A stretch of DNA of 64,000 nucleotides from Chromohalobacter sp. 11-W (GCF_029889905.1 NZ_JARANZ010000003.1:296165-360164); one strand, 5' to 3'; shown: positions 41,918-51,341, numbered from the stretch's first letter. Notes: generated by a model not told the origin, from the sequence alone. Program-made: numbers and translations.

Positions 41918-42057
41918 GCTGTCTCCACAACGCGGCGGAACGGGCTCGTGTCAGTCGCGCCGGAAGGGGCGACCAAGTGGCGGGGCGAAGGTGAACCCAC
42001 GCGCGCCGAGGCCCAGCATAGCCTTTATGGGTCGGCGCAATCCAGCGCGACGGACGT

Positions 42058-43227
42058 TCAGCGCCGGGCGATCCAGTCGCTGGGGTCGATGGGGTCGCCA
42101 TCCTTGCGCACCTCGAAATACAGCGCGGGGCTGTCGCGACCGCCACTGTCGCCGACGGCGGCGAGGGTGTCGCCGCGCGTGACCTGGGCGCCGACCTCGA
42201 CATCGAAGCGTTGCAGGTGGGCGTACAGCGTCATGACGTTGTCGCCGTGGTCGACGATCAACAGGTTGCCGAAGCCGCGCATCCAGTTGGCGAACACCAC
42301 GCGGCCGGCGTGTACGGCGGAGACCGGTGTGCCCGCTGCGGCGCCGATGAGCATGCCGTTGCGGTCGACGCCGGCGCCGTTGCCGTAGGTGGCGAGCATG
42401 TCGCCCTGCACGGGCCAGGGTAGCTCGCCCCGGGTTTGGGCGATATCCGTGGAGGGCGGCGCCTGGTCGAGGCGCTCGAGCTTGGCCTGCATCTGCTCGA
42501 GCAGTTGCTGCGCGTCTTCGCGGTTATCGGTGAGCGCGGCCAGCTTGGCTTGCTGGGAGGTGTAGCGTTGTTTGTACTTCGAGAGGATGGCTTCGCGCTC
42601 GCTGCGTTGATCGCTGAGCGTTTCGCGACGCTCGGTGAGCTCGCTGGCGAGGTCGTCCAGGCGCTCTTGATGCGACTGTAGCGCGCTTTGCGTTTCGTCG
42701 AGCTGGCTTTCGAGCTTGGCCAGGGCGTCGAGGCGTTGCTGACGCGCCTGGTTGAGATGATTGAGATACTGCTGAAGGCGGTCCAGCCGCGCAGGGTCGG
42801 TCTGGTTGAGCAGCAGCTTGAGCTGCGGCGTGGGGCCGAGCCGGTACAGTGCGTTGAGTTGTGTGGCCAGGGCGGCGCGTTGTTGGCGGCGTTCTTCCTC
42901 GAGGGTCTGGCGCTGCTGCTTGAGCTCGGCGACTTCCTGGTCGAGTTGATCCTGCTCGCGTTGCAGGCCGGTCAGCCGCTGTTGGGTATCGGCCAGTTTG
43001 GTTTCTATCTCGCGCAGTTTGCGCTGCGCGCTATCGCGTTCATCGCGGGTGCCCTCGAGGCGCGACTCGGCGTTCTGGATATCGCTTCCCAAGGCTTCGA
43101 GTTGACGTTTGACCGCCTCCGGCGAGTTCTGCGCCCAAGCGCTGGACGCGCCCAGCGCCAGCCACGCACACGAGAACGCCATGGCGCAGGCCATGGCGAT
43201 TCGCTTGCTGGACGTTGGCGCGCTCAT
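42058..43227 (-). CDS. envC: Murein hydrolase activator EnvC
   Basis: 389 residues: signal peptide (about 12-32, ending SSAWAQ), a long coiled coil (about 35-265) and a C-terminal LytM domain (about 275-385). The LytM metal site is degenerate: the usual HRGID segment reads VDRNG and the HLHFE segment reads ALYFEV, so the protein is a regulator, not a peptidase, as for E. coli EnvC, which activates AmiA/AmiB at the septum. The start at 43227 has GCGGAG upstream. The longer frame upstream overlaps gpmI and lacks homology. Confidence 0.92.
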   Translation of the reverse strand: MSAPTSSKRIAMACAMAFSCAWLALGASSAWAQNSPEAVKRQLEALGSDIQNAESRLEGTRDERDSAQRKLREIETKLADTQQRLTGLQREQDQLDQEVAELKQQRQTLEEERRQQRAALATQLNALYRLGPTPQLKLLLNQTDPARLDRLQQYLNHLNQARQQRLDALAKLESQLDETQSALQSHQERLDDLASELTERRETLSDQRSEREAILSKYKQRYTSQQAKLAALTDNREDAQQLLEQMQAKLERLDQAPPSTDIAQTRGELPWPVQGDMLATYGNGAGVDRNGMLIGAAAGTPVSAVHAGRVVFANWMRGFGNLLIVDHGDNVMTLYAHLQRFDVEVGAQVTRGDTLAAVGDSGGRDSPALYFEVRKDGDPIDPSDWIARR

Positions 43228-43256
43228 GCGCCGACTCCGCAATACACGCACACCTA

Positions 43257-44834
43257 TCAGGGGGTATCCACCAGCACGCGGCCGGTCATTTCCTCGGGAA
43301 TCGGCTCGTGCATCATGGTCAGCAGGGTCGGCGCCAGATCGCACAGGCTGCCGTCGTCCGCCAGGGTGGCGCCGGCGCGTGGCGTGACGTAGACCAGCGG
43401 CACCTGAAAGGTGGTGTGCGCCGTCTGCGGATTGCCCGTCTCGGGATGCACCATCTGCTCGGCATTGCCGTGATCGGCGGTGACCAGGCATTCGCCGCCG
43501 GCGCGCTCGATAGCCTCGATCACCCGGCCCAGGCAGACATCCACTGCCTCGATGGCTTTGACGGCGGCATCGAAGTCGCCGCTATGGCCGACCATATCGC
43601 CATTGGCGTAGTTGCACACCACCAGATCGAACGTGCCTGCGTCGATGGCCGCGACCAGCTTGTCGGTGAGCTCATACGCGCTCATCTCCGGCTTCTCGTC
43701 GTACGTCTTGACGTCCTGTGGCGAGGGGATCAGCTCGCGGGTCTCGCCGTCGAATTCGTCCTCGCGGCCGCCGGAGAAGAAGAAGGTGACGTGGGCGTAC
43801 TTCTCGGTCTCGGCGATGCGTAGCTGTTTCAGGCCGCGCTTGGCGACGGTCTCGCCCAGGGTGTTGACCAGGTCGGTGGGCGGAAAGGCCACCAGCGCCG
43901 GAATGTTCGCGGCGTATTCGGTGAGCATCACCAGCCCTTCGTGGGCCAGCTTGGGCCGTGCCTGGCGGGTGAAGCCGCTGAAATCATCCTCGGCGAAGGC
44001 GCGGGTCAGCTCGCGGGCGCGGTCGGCGCGGAAGTTGAGGAACAGCGCGGCGTCGCCATCGGCCATGCGAACGGGCTCGCCGTGCGGGCGAATGCTGGTG
44101 GCGGCGACGAATTCGTCGCTTTCGTCACGCTCGTAGGCGGCGTCCAGCCCGGCCTCGGCACTGGTGGCGACCTGCTTGCCTTCACCCTCGACGATGACGC
44201 GATAGGCTTGCTCGACACGGTCCCAGCGGTTGTCGCGGTCCATGGCGTAGTAACGGCCGACGATCGAAGCGACGTAGGCGTTGTCGGCACCGAACAGCTC
44301 GGCGAGCCGCGCATTGGCGCGTTCCAGCGAGGCCCGAGCGCTTTTGGGCGCGGTATCGCGACCGTCGAGAAAGGCGTGCAGATAAACGTGCTTGGCACCA
44401 CGATCGGCGGCCAGCGCGGCCACGGCAAGGATGTGATCCTCGTGACTGTGTACGCCACCGGGCGAGAGCAAGCCAAGTAGATGCACGGCTCTGCCGGCGG
44501 CCACGGCGGCGTCGATGGGCGCCGTCAGCGCGGTGTTGGCAGTCAGTTCACCGTCTTCAATGGCCTTGGTGATACGCGTGAAGTCCTGATACACGATGCG
44601 CCCGGCGCCGAGGTTCATGTGGCCGACTTCGGAGTTGCCCATCTGGCCGTCGGGCAGCCCGACGTACTTGCCATCGGTGTGCAGCAAGGCGGAGGGGTAG
44701 CGTTGTTTCAGCGCGTCCATGACCGGCGTCTTGGCCGAGTAAACGGCGTTGTGCCGAGTGTCATCGTTTTGGCCGTAGCCATCGAGGATCAACAGCGCAA
44801 CGGGCCGGGGACGCTGGGTGTGGGTATCTGCCAT
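43257..44834 (-). CDS. gpmI: 2,3-bisphosphoglycerate-independent phosphoglycerate mutase
   Basis: 525 residues of the alkaline-phosphatase-superfamily glycolytic enzyme that needs two Mn ions. Motifs are [12 protein letters not shown] (metal), [16 protein letters not shown] (catalytic serine) and [14 protein letters not shown] (metal). It precedes envC by 30 bp on the same strand, the standard gpmI-envC-ctpA order. Divergent from yibN with a 258-bp spacer. The start MADTHTQRP has GAGGC upstream. Confidence 0.95.
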   Translation of the reverse strand: MADTHTQRPRPVALLILDGYGQNDDTRHNAVYSAKTPVMDALKQRYPSALLHTDGKYVGLPDGQMGNSEVGHMNLGAGRIVYQDFTRITKAIEDGELTANTALTAPIDAAVAAGRAVHLLGLLSPGGVHSHEDHILAVAALAADRGAKHVYLHAFLDGRDTAPKSARASLERANARLAELFGADNAYVASIVGRYYAMDRDNRWDRVEQAYRVIVEGEGKQVATSAEAGLDAAYERDESDEFVAATSIRPHGEPVRMADGDAALFLNFRADRARELTRAFAEDDFSGFTRQARPKLAHEGLVMLTEYAANIPALVAFPPTDLVNTLGETVAKRGLKQLRIAETEKYAHVTFFFSGGREDEFDGETRELIPSPQDVKTYDEKPEMSAYELTDKLVAAIDAGTFDLVVCNYANGDMVGHSGDFDAAVKAIEAVDVCLGRVIEAIERAGGECLVTADHGNAEQMVHPETGNPQTAHTTFQVPLVYVTPRAGATLADDGSLCDLAPTLLTMMHEPIPEEMTGRVLVDTP

Positions 44835-45092
44835 AACATGCCTCGCGGGAATCTGATGGGCGTCGCATCGGCGTATCCGGCCGATGACCCCATGAAGCGG
44901 CAGTGCCGCTGCGGGGTTCGCGACTCACGTCTCCTTGCGGCATCATAACGCAGTCACGAGAGAGCGTCAGCCGCGTCGGTGGGGCCGGACGCTCGCGCAT
45001 GGCTCATGTATACTAAGGCGCCCGCCGGGGCATGCGGCGTTCGCCGAGCGCACACGACGCCGACAGACACACAACGAGAGTTATCCGCACCC

Positions 45093-45512
45093 ATGATCGA
45101 TCAGTTATTCGAATTCGTGCAAAACCACCTGCTACTGTCAGGCGCTTTTCTGGTGGTACTGGTGGCATGGATCGCCTACGAGCTGAAAGGCTCGAACAGC
45201 GGCGTCTCGCCGTCCGAAGCCACCTCGTTGATCAATCGCGAGGAGGGGCTGTTTCTGGATATTCGCGAGGTCAAGGACTTCAAGGCGGGGCATATCGCCG
45301 GTGCCCGCAATATTCCCAAGGGCCGCTTGGAGGATCGCCTCAAAGAGCTCGAGGACTACAAGGAAAAGCCGGTGGTGGTGGTATGCCAGCATGGCCAAAG
45401 CTCCGGTGCTGCCGTGGGGCAGTTGACCCAGGCCGGCTTCACCCGCGCGGCCAAGCTCAAGGGCGGTATGACCCAGTGGCAGTCCGATGAGTTGCCGGTG
45501 GTCCGCAAGTAA
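45093..45512 (+). CDS. yibN: Membrane-anchored rhodanese-like protein YibN
   Basis: 139 residues: an N-terminal membrane helix (about 10-27, LLLSGAFLVVLVAWIAY) and a cytoplasmic rhodanese domain with active-site loop VVVCQHGQSSGAA, where Cys is present (CQHGQS). In many proteobacteria yibN lies between gpmI and secB/grxC, as here. A TATACT -10-like box is at 45009-45014. The long in-frame upstream part is leader without homology. A persulfide or insertion-assisting role is known for the family; the exact job is uncertain. Confidence 0.85.
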   Translation: MIDQLFEFVQNHLLLSGAFLVVLVAWIAYELKGSNSGVSPSEATSLINREEGLFLDIREVKDFKAGHIAGARNIPKGRLEDRLKELEDYKEKPVVVVCQHGQSSGAAVGQLTQAGFTRAAKLKGGMTQWQSDELPVVRK

Positions 45513-45583
45513 GCGATACACTGGCGGGGCGGCGCACGCCGGGCCCCGCGTCTCATGCATAGATAAGTCAAAGGAAGTGCAAC

Positions 45584-46078
45584 ATGGCGGAAGACAACAA
45601 TCAGGCCGCTCAAGGTGGCAACGACACGCAGAACCAGCTGCAATTTTCCATGCAGCGCATTTACGTCAAGGATGTCTCCTTCGAGTCGCCCAACGCGCCG
45701 AGCGTGTTCCAGAATGCGTTCAAGCCCAAGGTCGGGCTCGATCTCAACACCACCAGCGAACAGGTCGGTGAGAACCTCTACGAGGTCGTGGTCAAGGTGA
45801 CGGCGCAGGTCACCAACAACGAAGACGGCGCCACGGCGTTTCTCGTCGAGGTGGAGCAGGCGGGGTTGTTCCGCATCGCCGGCTTGAGCGACGACCAGCT
45901 CGACCACACCCTGGGCGCGTTCTGCCCCAATATGCTGTTCCCCTATGCGCGTGAGTGCATCGACAACCTGGTCAATCGCGGCAGCTTCCCGCCGCTGATG
46001 CTGTCACCGGTCAACTTCGAGGCGATGTACGCCCAGAAGAAGAAGCGCGAAAGCGAAGCCGCCGAGAACGTGCAGTAA
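45584..46078 (+). CDS. secB: Protein-export chaperone SecB
   Basis: 164 residues of the tetrameric SecB fold that keeps preproteins unfolded for SecA. Conserved runs are FSMQRIYVKDVSFE and SPNAPSVFQ in the substrate groove, and the SecA-contact end CIDNLVNRGSFPPLMLSPV with FEAMYAQ. AAGGAAG precedes the ATG. It follows yibN by 71 bp and is 3 bp from rsmE. GrxC, often between yibN and secB, is absent here. Confidence 0.95.
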   Translation: MAEDNNQAAQGGNDTQNQLQFSMQRIYVKDVSFESPNAPSVFQNAFKPKVGLDLNTTSEQVGENLYEVVVKVTAQVTNNEDGATAFLVEVEQAGLFRIAGLSDDQLDHTLGAFCPNMLFPYARECIDNLVNRGSFPPLMLSPVNFEAMYAQKKKRESEAAENVQ

Positions 46079-46081
46079 GCG

Positions 46082-46810
46082 ATGGCCGGACCGCGCATTC
46101 ATGTGGCGGCCACGCTGGTCGCCGCAGCGGAAATCACCCTGCCTGAAGGTGCCTCGCGCCATGTGGCGGGCGCGCTTAGGCTGCGTGAAGGCGCGGCGCT
46201 GCGTCTGTTCGATGGCGAGGGGCTCGAAGCCGAGGCCGACATCGTCAGTGTGGGGCGTCGCGAGGTACGCGTGCGGGTCACCGCCGTGACCGAAGGCGGC
46301 GCCGAGTCGCCGCTGGCGGTGCATCTTGGCCAGGCGATCTCCAAGGGCGACCGCATGGACTATGCGATCCAGAAAGCCACCGAGCTTGGCGTCGCGGCCA
46401 TCACCCCGCTTTATACCGAGCACGGCGACGTGCGTCTCAAGGGGGAGCGCGAAGCCAAGAAGCTCGCCCACTGGCAAGCCGTCGCGGTCAGCGCCTGCGA
46501 GCAATGCGGGCGCAGCCGCGTGCCCACCGTGCATCCCCCGCAAACGCTCAACGCCTGGCTGGCGGCACGCGACGAAGCGCTACGCCTCGTCCTGCATCCC
46601 GCTACCGACACCGCCTGGCAATACGCCAGCGACATCACCCGCGCCGCACTCCTCGTCGGCCCCGAAGGCGGCTTATCCCCCACCGAAATCGACGCCGCAC
46701 ACGCCGCCGACTTCGCCGCTCTCACCCTCGGTCCGCGCATCCTGCGTACCGAAACCGCCCCCGTCGTCGCTCTTACGCTGTTGCAGCATTATTTTGGCGA
46801 TTTGGGGTAG
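46082..46810 (+). CDS. rsmE: 16S rRNA (uracil-1498-N3)-methyltransferase
   Basis: 242 residues: an N-terminal PUA-like domain (about 1-70) and a SPOUT methyltransferase domain. The trefoil-knot SAM site is seen in LLVGPEGGLSPTEI and LGPRILRTETAPVVAL. It methylates U1498 in the 30S subunit. It starts 3 bp after secB, so is translationally linked. The last codons (TLLQHYFGDLG) are repeated in altered form at 49547-49594, marking the left edge of an insertion. Confidence 0.93.
   Translation: MAGPRIHVAATLVAAAEITLPEGASRHVAGALRLREGAALRLFDGEGLEAEADIVSVGRREVRVRVTAVTEGGAESPLAVHLGQAISKGDRMDYAIQKATELGVAAITPLYTEHGDVRLKGEREAKKLAHWQAVAVSACEQCGRSRVPTVHPPQTLNAWLAARDEALRLVLHPATDTAWQYASDITRAALLVGPEGGLSPTEIDAAHAADFAALTLGPRILRTETAPVVALTLLQHYFGDLG
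46793..46809 (+). repeat. Left copy of the rsmE 3'-end repeat
   Basis: TTTGGCGATTTGGGGTA at the rsmE end matches 49577-49593 with one C/T difference. It defines the left boundary of the 46811-49594 region. Confidence 0.7.
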
Positions 46811-46923
46811 TTAGGTCGGCTTCAATAGGTGTGGCCAGCATCGAAGACCTCCCGAAGATGCGCGGCACGATCACGAACGGAACGGTCGCATGTCCCGTAT
46901 TATTCTTAACGCCAGGCCTGGAT

Positions 46924-47829
46924 CTAGGTGCTGGCTTGCAAGCCTTCTGGCTTGTTTGCCTGTTGAGCCTGTGCTGTTTTGCCGAGCGCATCGATTAGCC
47001 AGTCACGGAATGCGCGTTTACGAGCATCGGAGTCGATAGACGAGGGCGACAGTAGCCAATAAGACGAACCATCGGCGATGAAGCCCATGGGGGCAACGAG
47101 CTCACCTGTCTCAATCTGATCGGCGACCATATAGATCGAGCCCATGGCAAAGCCCAACCCGGCACGCGCAGCTTGGAGACTGAGATAGAAGTGCTCGAAT
47201 TCTAGTTCTCGATCGATGCTCGTGGTTTGTCGAAAGCGAGACCGCCATGGGGCCCATGCCGATGGCCGTGATGCCGTGTGGAGTATCGTCTGCCTTGCGT
47301 TGGCTGACGCTGGCAGCCCAGGCGAAGCTACAACGCCGGTGATTTCATCCGCTACGCGGTAGGTAAAAACGTCTGGGTCCCATTCGAAATCGTCCCGACG
47401 TAGAGCCAGATCGATCGAGGTCGCCTGGAAATCCATAGGCCCGCCGGCAGCGAACAGATGGAGCGTGATGTCGGGATGCTGGGCGTAGAAATCTGGCAGT
47501 CGGGGTATTAGCCACTGCATGGTGATCGTGGGTTCGCATGACACTACTAACGGCGCGTCGGACGCGGCGGGCTTTTCGAAAGTGGCCAATGCGCTTGAGA
47601 GCGTATCGAAAAGGCTCTGACTCACGCGATACAGCTCGGCACCTTTGGCCGTTAGGCGTACTGAATTGTGTTGGCGTTCGAAAAGTTGGGCACCGAGCTC
47701 TTGCTCAAGATCCCTTATTCGCTTGCTCACTGCGCCGGGCGTTACAAACAAGCGCTCCGCAGCAACTGTCATGTTTTCTGCTCGGGCAACCGCTACGAAC
47801 ACACGCAGCGCATCTAGAGATCTGATCAT
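46924..47829 (-). CDS. LysR family regulator (GcvA-like)
   Basis: 301 residues: winged helix MIRSLDALRVFVAVARAENM, then VTPGAVSKRIRDLEQEL, and a periplasmic-binding-like C-terminal domain. The MIRSLDALRVFVAVAR opening and the serial R-D-L-E-Q-E-L fit the GcvA/AmpR branch. AAGGAG precedes the ATG at 47829. It is divergent from the dioxygenase across 149 bp with an inverted repeat, so it likely controls dioxygenase-exporter expression. The effector is probably the amino acid substrate (inference). Confidence 0.85.
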   Translation of the reverse strand: MIRSLDALRVFVAVARAENMTVAAERLFVTPGAVSKRIRDLEQELGAQLFERQHNSVRLTAKGAELYRVSQSLFDTLSSALATFEKPAASDAPLVVSCEPTITMQWLIPRLPDFYAQHPDITLHLFAAGGPMDFQATSIDLALRRDDFEWDPDVFTYRVADEITGVVASPGLPASANARQTILHTASRPSAWAPWRSRFRQTTSIDRELEFEHFYLSLQAARAGLGFAMGSIYMVADQIETGELVAPMGFIADGSSYWLLSPSSIDSDARKRAFRDWLIDALGKTAQAQQANKPEGLQAST

Positions 47830-47866
47830 GCTGTGCTCCTTGCACTCATCCATGGCATGAGAAAAG

Positions 47867-47884
47867 TTCACGTCTTCGTGTGAA
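47867..47884. promoter_or_regulatory. Candidate LysR-binding site of the island
   Basis: TTCAC (47867-47871) and GTGAA (47880-47884) are exact complements 8 bp apart in the lysR-dioxygenase intergenic region, compatible with a LysR T-N11-A box. Confidence 0.45.
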
Positions 47885-47978
47885 AAGGAATCGTTTCCCA
47901 ACAAGAGCCTTACTGTCCAATTGTGTATGTGTGCGCTGAATACGTGCTTGCGCATGCCTATGGGTAAGGAGATTAATA

Positions 47979-48761
47979 GTGTCGACTTTACAAGAAACCA
48001 CAGTAAGACGTTACTCCACCGACTGCGTTTCCCAACGCCTGGATATCGATGATCTATGTTCTGGTTTAGCGCGTCACAATTATCTTTTCATCGATGGACT
48101 GACCACGACCAACATTCTCACCGGCCTGCATCAGAATGCGCTGGCGGACTGGCGTGAGTTTGCAGCGAGTTGGGGCGACATGCCTCTGGATGGCCACATG
48201 GCAGATGGCGGCAGCTACCGCCGGCGGCGACATGCAACGCTTGCGGCCAACGCGGACAGTCCAGAGTGGCATATCAAGGCGCATCAACCACACTACCAAG
48301 GGCGTGATTTCAACAGCTTGAACGGTGGGATCGCACGGCATTACGAGCCGATACTGAAAGACATTCTACACGGCGCGACCATGAGCAGTATTGTCGGCCT
48401 CGGGTGCCGGATGTTCAGCCGTCTCGCGCCCTACTATCCGTGGCACATCGAGCTACACCAGTTTCGCATCGAGTCAAATGCAGAATTCGTGGGCAAACCG
48501 ACCCCAGAGGGCGTACATCGTGACGGTGTGAACTTCGTGATCATGGCGATGGTGGATCATAGCAATATGACCAACGCCGAATCGACGATCTATGACCTCG
48601 ACCAGAATCCGCTGAAGTCGTTCACGCTGAATGCGCCGCTCGATCTTGCGATAGTCAATGACGAGCAAGTATTTCACGGAGTATCACCCATCAAGCCCAG
48701 CGATACAGCAGCACCCGCTGTCCGTGATGTTCTGGTCGCTACGTTTCGCAAACAGTTCTAA
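47979..48761 (+). CDS. 2OG-Fe(II) dioxygenase family protein, amino-acid hydroxylase-like
   Basis: 260 residues matching the PF10014-type 2OG-Fe dioxygenase group that includes bacterial L-isoleucine 4-hydroxylase. The iron ligands are visible as VHRDG (His/Asp, about 179-182) and VFHGVSPI (second His, about 232). RDVLVATFRKQF holds the 2-oxoglutarate Arg. A GTG start at 47979 follows AAGGAG. Next gene is a LysE-type exporter 45 bp away, so hydroxylated amino acid synthesis and export is a good inference. The substrate (Ile, Leu, Met and others) is unknown. Confidence 0.8.
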   Translation: MSTLQETTVRRYSTDCVSQRLDIDDLCSGLARHNYLFIDGLTTTNILTGLHQNALADWREFAASWGDMPLDGHMADGGSYRRRRHATLAANADSPEWHIKAHQPHYQGRDFNSLNGGIARHYEPILKDILHGATMSSIVGLGCRMFSRLAPYYPWHIELHQFRIESNAEFVGKPTPEGVHRDGVNFVIMAMVDHSNMTNAESTIYDLDQNPLKSFTLNAPLDLAIVNDEQVFHGVSPIKPSDTAAPAVRDVLVATFRKQF

Positions 48762-48806
48762 GGAGAGCTGCGGCGCTCGGCCGACGAGCGCCGCATACTT
48801 GAATTT

Positions 48807-49433
48807 ATGATCGACCTTGACTACCTGCCGCTACTCGGCACAGTGACATTGATTGCCGTCGGCATGGCCATTAGCCCTGGCCAGGATTTCGCATTGGTTA
48901 GTCGCAACGCGATGATTTATTCACGACGTGCCGGCCTCTTATCGAGTGTTGGCATAGCAACTGCTGTATGGCTACACGTGGCGTATTGCGTGACCGGTGT
49001 TGCCCTGCTCATCACTAACTTCCCCCAGGTCTACTCCATGATCCGGTGGGTTGGAGCGGCCTATCTTGTCTATCTCGGCGTGAAAAGCCTTCTGGCATCT
49101 ACTTCACCACAGGTAGCCGCTGATGCTGATCAACGTGACATCACAGATCGCTCGGCGTTCGGATCCGGCTTTCTATGCAATGCTCTGAATCCGAAAACGA
49201 CGCTGTTCTTCTTGAGTATTTTCACCCAGATCATTCAGCCTTCTACACCGATTGCCGTTCAAATCCTGTGCGGTCTGATTATCTCACTAGCGCATCTTGC
49301 CTGGTTTGGCGGTGTGGCCTTCTGGCTCTCGACGCCGAGGTTCTTGTCGGCCATCTGGCGCCTCAAGCCCTGGATAGAACGCGTCTTGGGTCTGATCTTG
49401 ATCGGAGTCGCTACACACATGGTCTTGCAGTAG
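48807..49433 (+). CDS. LysE family translocator
   Basis: 208 residues, six helices. The signature AVGMAISPGQDFALVSRNAM is near the N-terminus, and NALNPKTTLFFLSIF in the centre. It is separated by 45 bp from the dioxygenase and shares its island, so it probably exports the hydroxy-amino acid or keeps its precursor pool low. The ribosome site is weak; the ATG at 48807 begins MIDLDYLPLLG. Confidence 0.85.
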   Translation: MIDLDYLPLLGTVTLIAVGMAISPGQDFALVSRNAMIYSRRAGLLSSVGIATAVWLHVAYCVTGVALLITNFPQVYSMIRWVGAAYLVYLGVKSLLASTSPQVAADADQRDITDRSAFGSGFLCNALNPKTTLFFLSIFTQIIQPSTPIAVQILCGLIISLAHLAWFGGVAFWLSTPRFLSAIWRLKPWIERVLGLILIGVATHMVLQ

Positions 49434-49528
49434 AGCCGAGTTGAACCCGCTTAAAAGGAAATAGAAGGAAGACTCTGAAGCTTCCCTACCACTAGCCAAT
49501 AACAGCAGTGAACCGCTCCGGGTTCGTT

Positions 49529-49594
49529 AGCGAGGTGCGCGTGCGGAGCATCACCCTCACGTTGCTTCATTATCACTTTGGTGATTTGGGGTAA
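49529..49594 (+). pseudogene. Relic of an rsmE 3' end
   Basis: The 21 sense codons read SEVRVRSIT, then LTLLHYHFGDLG and a stop. The first part resembles rsmE REVRVRVT and the second the true C-terminus TLLQHYFGDLG; the ~140 codons between are deleted. This is a diverged, internally deleted rsmE copy at the right edge of the island. Confidence 0.75.
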
Positions 49595-49604
49595 GCGCCG
49601 CTAC

Positions 49605-50555
49605 TCAATTGGATGCTATTTTCCACGGAATCGGTGGCGGCATGATCCGTTCGCCATCGAATTCTGGCACGTCGCCGAAGCGGTCGCTGCCGGATTCCCA
49701 TTCCTCTTGGGCTTCGGCGATCTCGGCTTTGCTATGGCCGACGAAGTTCCACCAGATGTAGATGTCTTCATGCAGCGGTTCGCCGCCGAGCAGTAGCACG
49801 CGTGTGCCGCTTTCCAACGCGAGTGTGATCTCGTCGAGTCCGCTGCCGAGGTAGGCCATCTCGTTGGCGGTGAAGTGGTCGCGCTCTATGGTGAGGTTGT
49901 CTTCAAGCACGAGTACGCCATATTCGAAATCGGGGCGGGCCGGAAGGTGGAGCCGGGTGGTGTCGGTGCTGACGAGGTCGAGGCCGAGAAGCGATGAGAA
50001 GGTGAGTGTCGGAGCCTTGCGGTCTTGGAACTCGCCCACCAGCAAGGTGGCGTCCGCGCCCTGTTCGGACCAGCGCGGCAATGCGGAGTAATGATCGAAG
50101 CGTGGCGGTGTGTGACGCGTGGCGTGGGGCAGGGCAATCCACAACTGGGCGGCGTGCAATTGGCCGGATTCGGGGCTGGATTCCTCGGTATGGGCGATAC
50201 CCCGGCCTGCCGTCATCAGGTTGAGTTGGTCTGGCCGAATGCGCTGGATGTTACCCAGGCTGTCGCGATGCATGACCTCGCCGGCTAGCATCCAGGTAAA
50301 GGTTTGCAGGCCGGTGTGCGGATGCGGGCCGACACGCATGCCGCTCGCGCCGGCGGTAAAGGTGGCCGGACCGGCATGGTCGAGAAAGCACCAGGCACCG
50401 ATCAGCCGACGGCCTCTTTGGGGCATCACGCGATTGACCGGAATGCCGCCGACATCCGCCGTGCGGGCGTGGAGGTGCTGAATCAGCCGGTGACCGTCTA
50501 CGACGGGGCACTCACGGGAATCGTAGAGACGGGGACGGTGCTCTGTAGTGCTCAT
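49605..50555 (-). CDS. Pirin family protein
   Basis: 316 residues of the bicupin pirin family. The N-terminal iron-binding cupin shows VGPHPHTGLQTFTWMLAGEV, with metal His residues, and the C-terminal cupin follows. Family members bind Fe and may be quercetinases or redox sensors; function here is unknown. AAGGAGG precedes ATG 50555. Downstream gene on the same strand order: a YcaC-like hydrolase lies upstream (50631-51254), so both could be co-transcribed. The bicupin pair HTG and GRGIAHTEES are intact. Confidence 0.85.
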   Translation of the reverse strand: MSTTEHRPRLYDSRECPVVDGHRLIQHLHARTADVGGIPVNRVMPQRGRRLIGAWCFLDHAGPATFTAGASGMRVGPHPHTGLQTFTWMLAGEVMHRDSLGNIQRIRPDQLNLMTAGRGIAHTEESSPESGQLHAAQLWIALPHATRHTPPRFDHYSALPRWSEQGADATLLVGEFQDRKAPTLTFSSLLGLDLVSTDTTRLHLPARPDFEYGVLVLEDNLTIERDHFTANEMAYLGSGLDEITLALESGTRVLLLGGEPLHEDIYIWWNFVGHSKAEIAEAQEEWESGSDRFGDVPEFDGERIMPPPIPWKIASN

Positions 50556-50630
50556 GCGCGGCCTCCTTGGTGAGAAGCAGGCTGCCGCCACCGCGCGTAG
50601 CGGTGGCGGCAGGGTCGGCGTGGGTAAGGT

Positions 50631-51254
50631 TCAGCCTTTCAGGGTCGCATCGCGGCTTTGAATCAGGTTCGAGTAGTGGGGCAGGTGTTTGGCCAGAATG
50701 CCGCCAAAGCCCTCGATGTCGTTGCGCCAGTCGCGATGCAGTTCACAGGCCGCCGAGAACCAGTTCATCAACTGTACGCCGGCCTGGGACATGCGATCCC
50801 ATGCAGCATCGCGCACGGTCGAGTTGAAGGTGCCCGAGGCATCGGTGACCACGAAGACCTCGTAGCCCGCTTCACGCGCGGCCAGCGCCGGAAAGGCGAC
50901 GCACACGTCTGTCACCACGCCGGCGATGAGCAACTGCTTCTTGCCGGTGTCCTTAATCGCTTGGACGAAGTCCTTATTGTCCCAGGCGTTGATCTGGCCG
51001 GGGCGAGCGATATAGGGCGCGTCGGGGAATGTTTCCTTCAACTCCGGCACTAGCGGTCCGTTGGGGCCGTCCTCAAAGCTGGTGGTGAGGATCGTCGGCA
51101 GACCGAAGAACTCGGCGATGTCGGCCAGAGCCAACACGTTGTTCTTGAACTCGTCCGGGGTGAAGTCGCGGACCAGCGACAACAGACCCGCTTGATGATC
51201 GATCATCAGCAGGGCGACATCGTTCTTGTCGAGTCGTTGGTAGGAATAAGCCAT
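50631..51254 (-). CDS. Isochorismatase-family hydrolase (YcaC-like)
   Basis: 207 residues of the cysteine hydrolase superfamily. LLMIDHQAGLLSLV holds the catalytic Asp, and the active-site Cys lies in AGVVTDVCVAFPAL. The layout resembles E. coli YcaC, whose substrate is unknown. AGAGAGGTG precedes ATG 51254. It lies 75 bp upstream of the pirin gene on the same strand; pirin/YcaC pairs recur in bacteria and the second pirin relic lies just upstream. Confidence 0.85.
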   Translation of the reverse strand: MAYSYQRLDKNDVALLMIDHQAGLLSLVRDFTPDEFKNNVLALADIAEFFGLPTILTTSFEDGPNGPLVPELKETFPDAPYIARPGQINAWDNKDFVQAIKDTGKKQLLIAGVVTDVCVAFPALAAREAGYEVFVVTDASGTFNSTVRDAAWDRMSQAGVQLMNWFSAACELHRDWRNDIEGFGGILAKHLPHYSNLIQSRDATLKG

Positions 51255-51341
51255 TGTGCACCTCTCTATCGTGGAAAAGGGCGAGGCGCCCGCCTGGGGT
51301 GTCCCGCCGGCCATCGGGCGATCCCGTGACCGCCCAAACCT

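Larger units (their letters stand above)
46811..49594. mobile_element. Probable genomic island inserted at the rsmE 3' end
   Basis: The 2.8-kb segment carries a LysR regulator, a 2OG-Fe dioxygenase and a LysE exporter, and ends in a relic of the rsmE 3' end, with the near-identical 17-bp repeat at both edges. Codon use is more A/T-rich than in secB/rsmE and pirin. No integrase or transposase is visible, so the insertion mechanism is unknown; homologous exchange with a diverged rsmE allele is an alternative. Confidence 0.55.

Noticed and set aside
47840..47978. A longer LysR start upstream of 47829
   Set aside because: The extension lacks homology and the AAGGAG site belongs to 47829.
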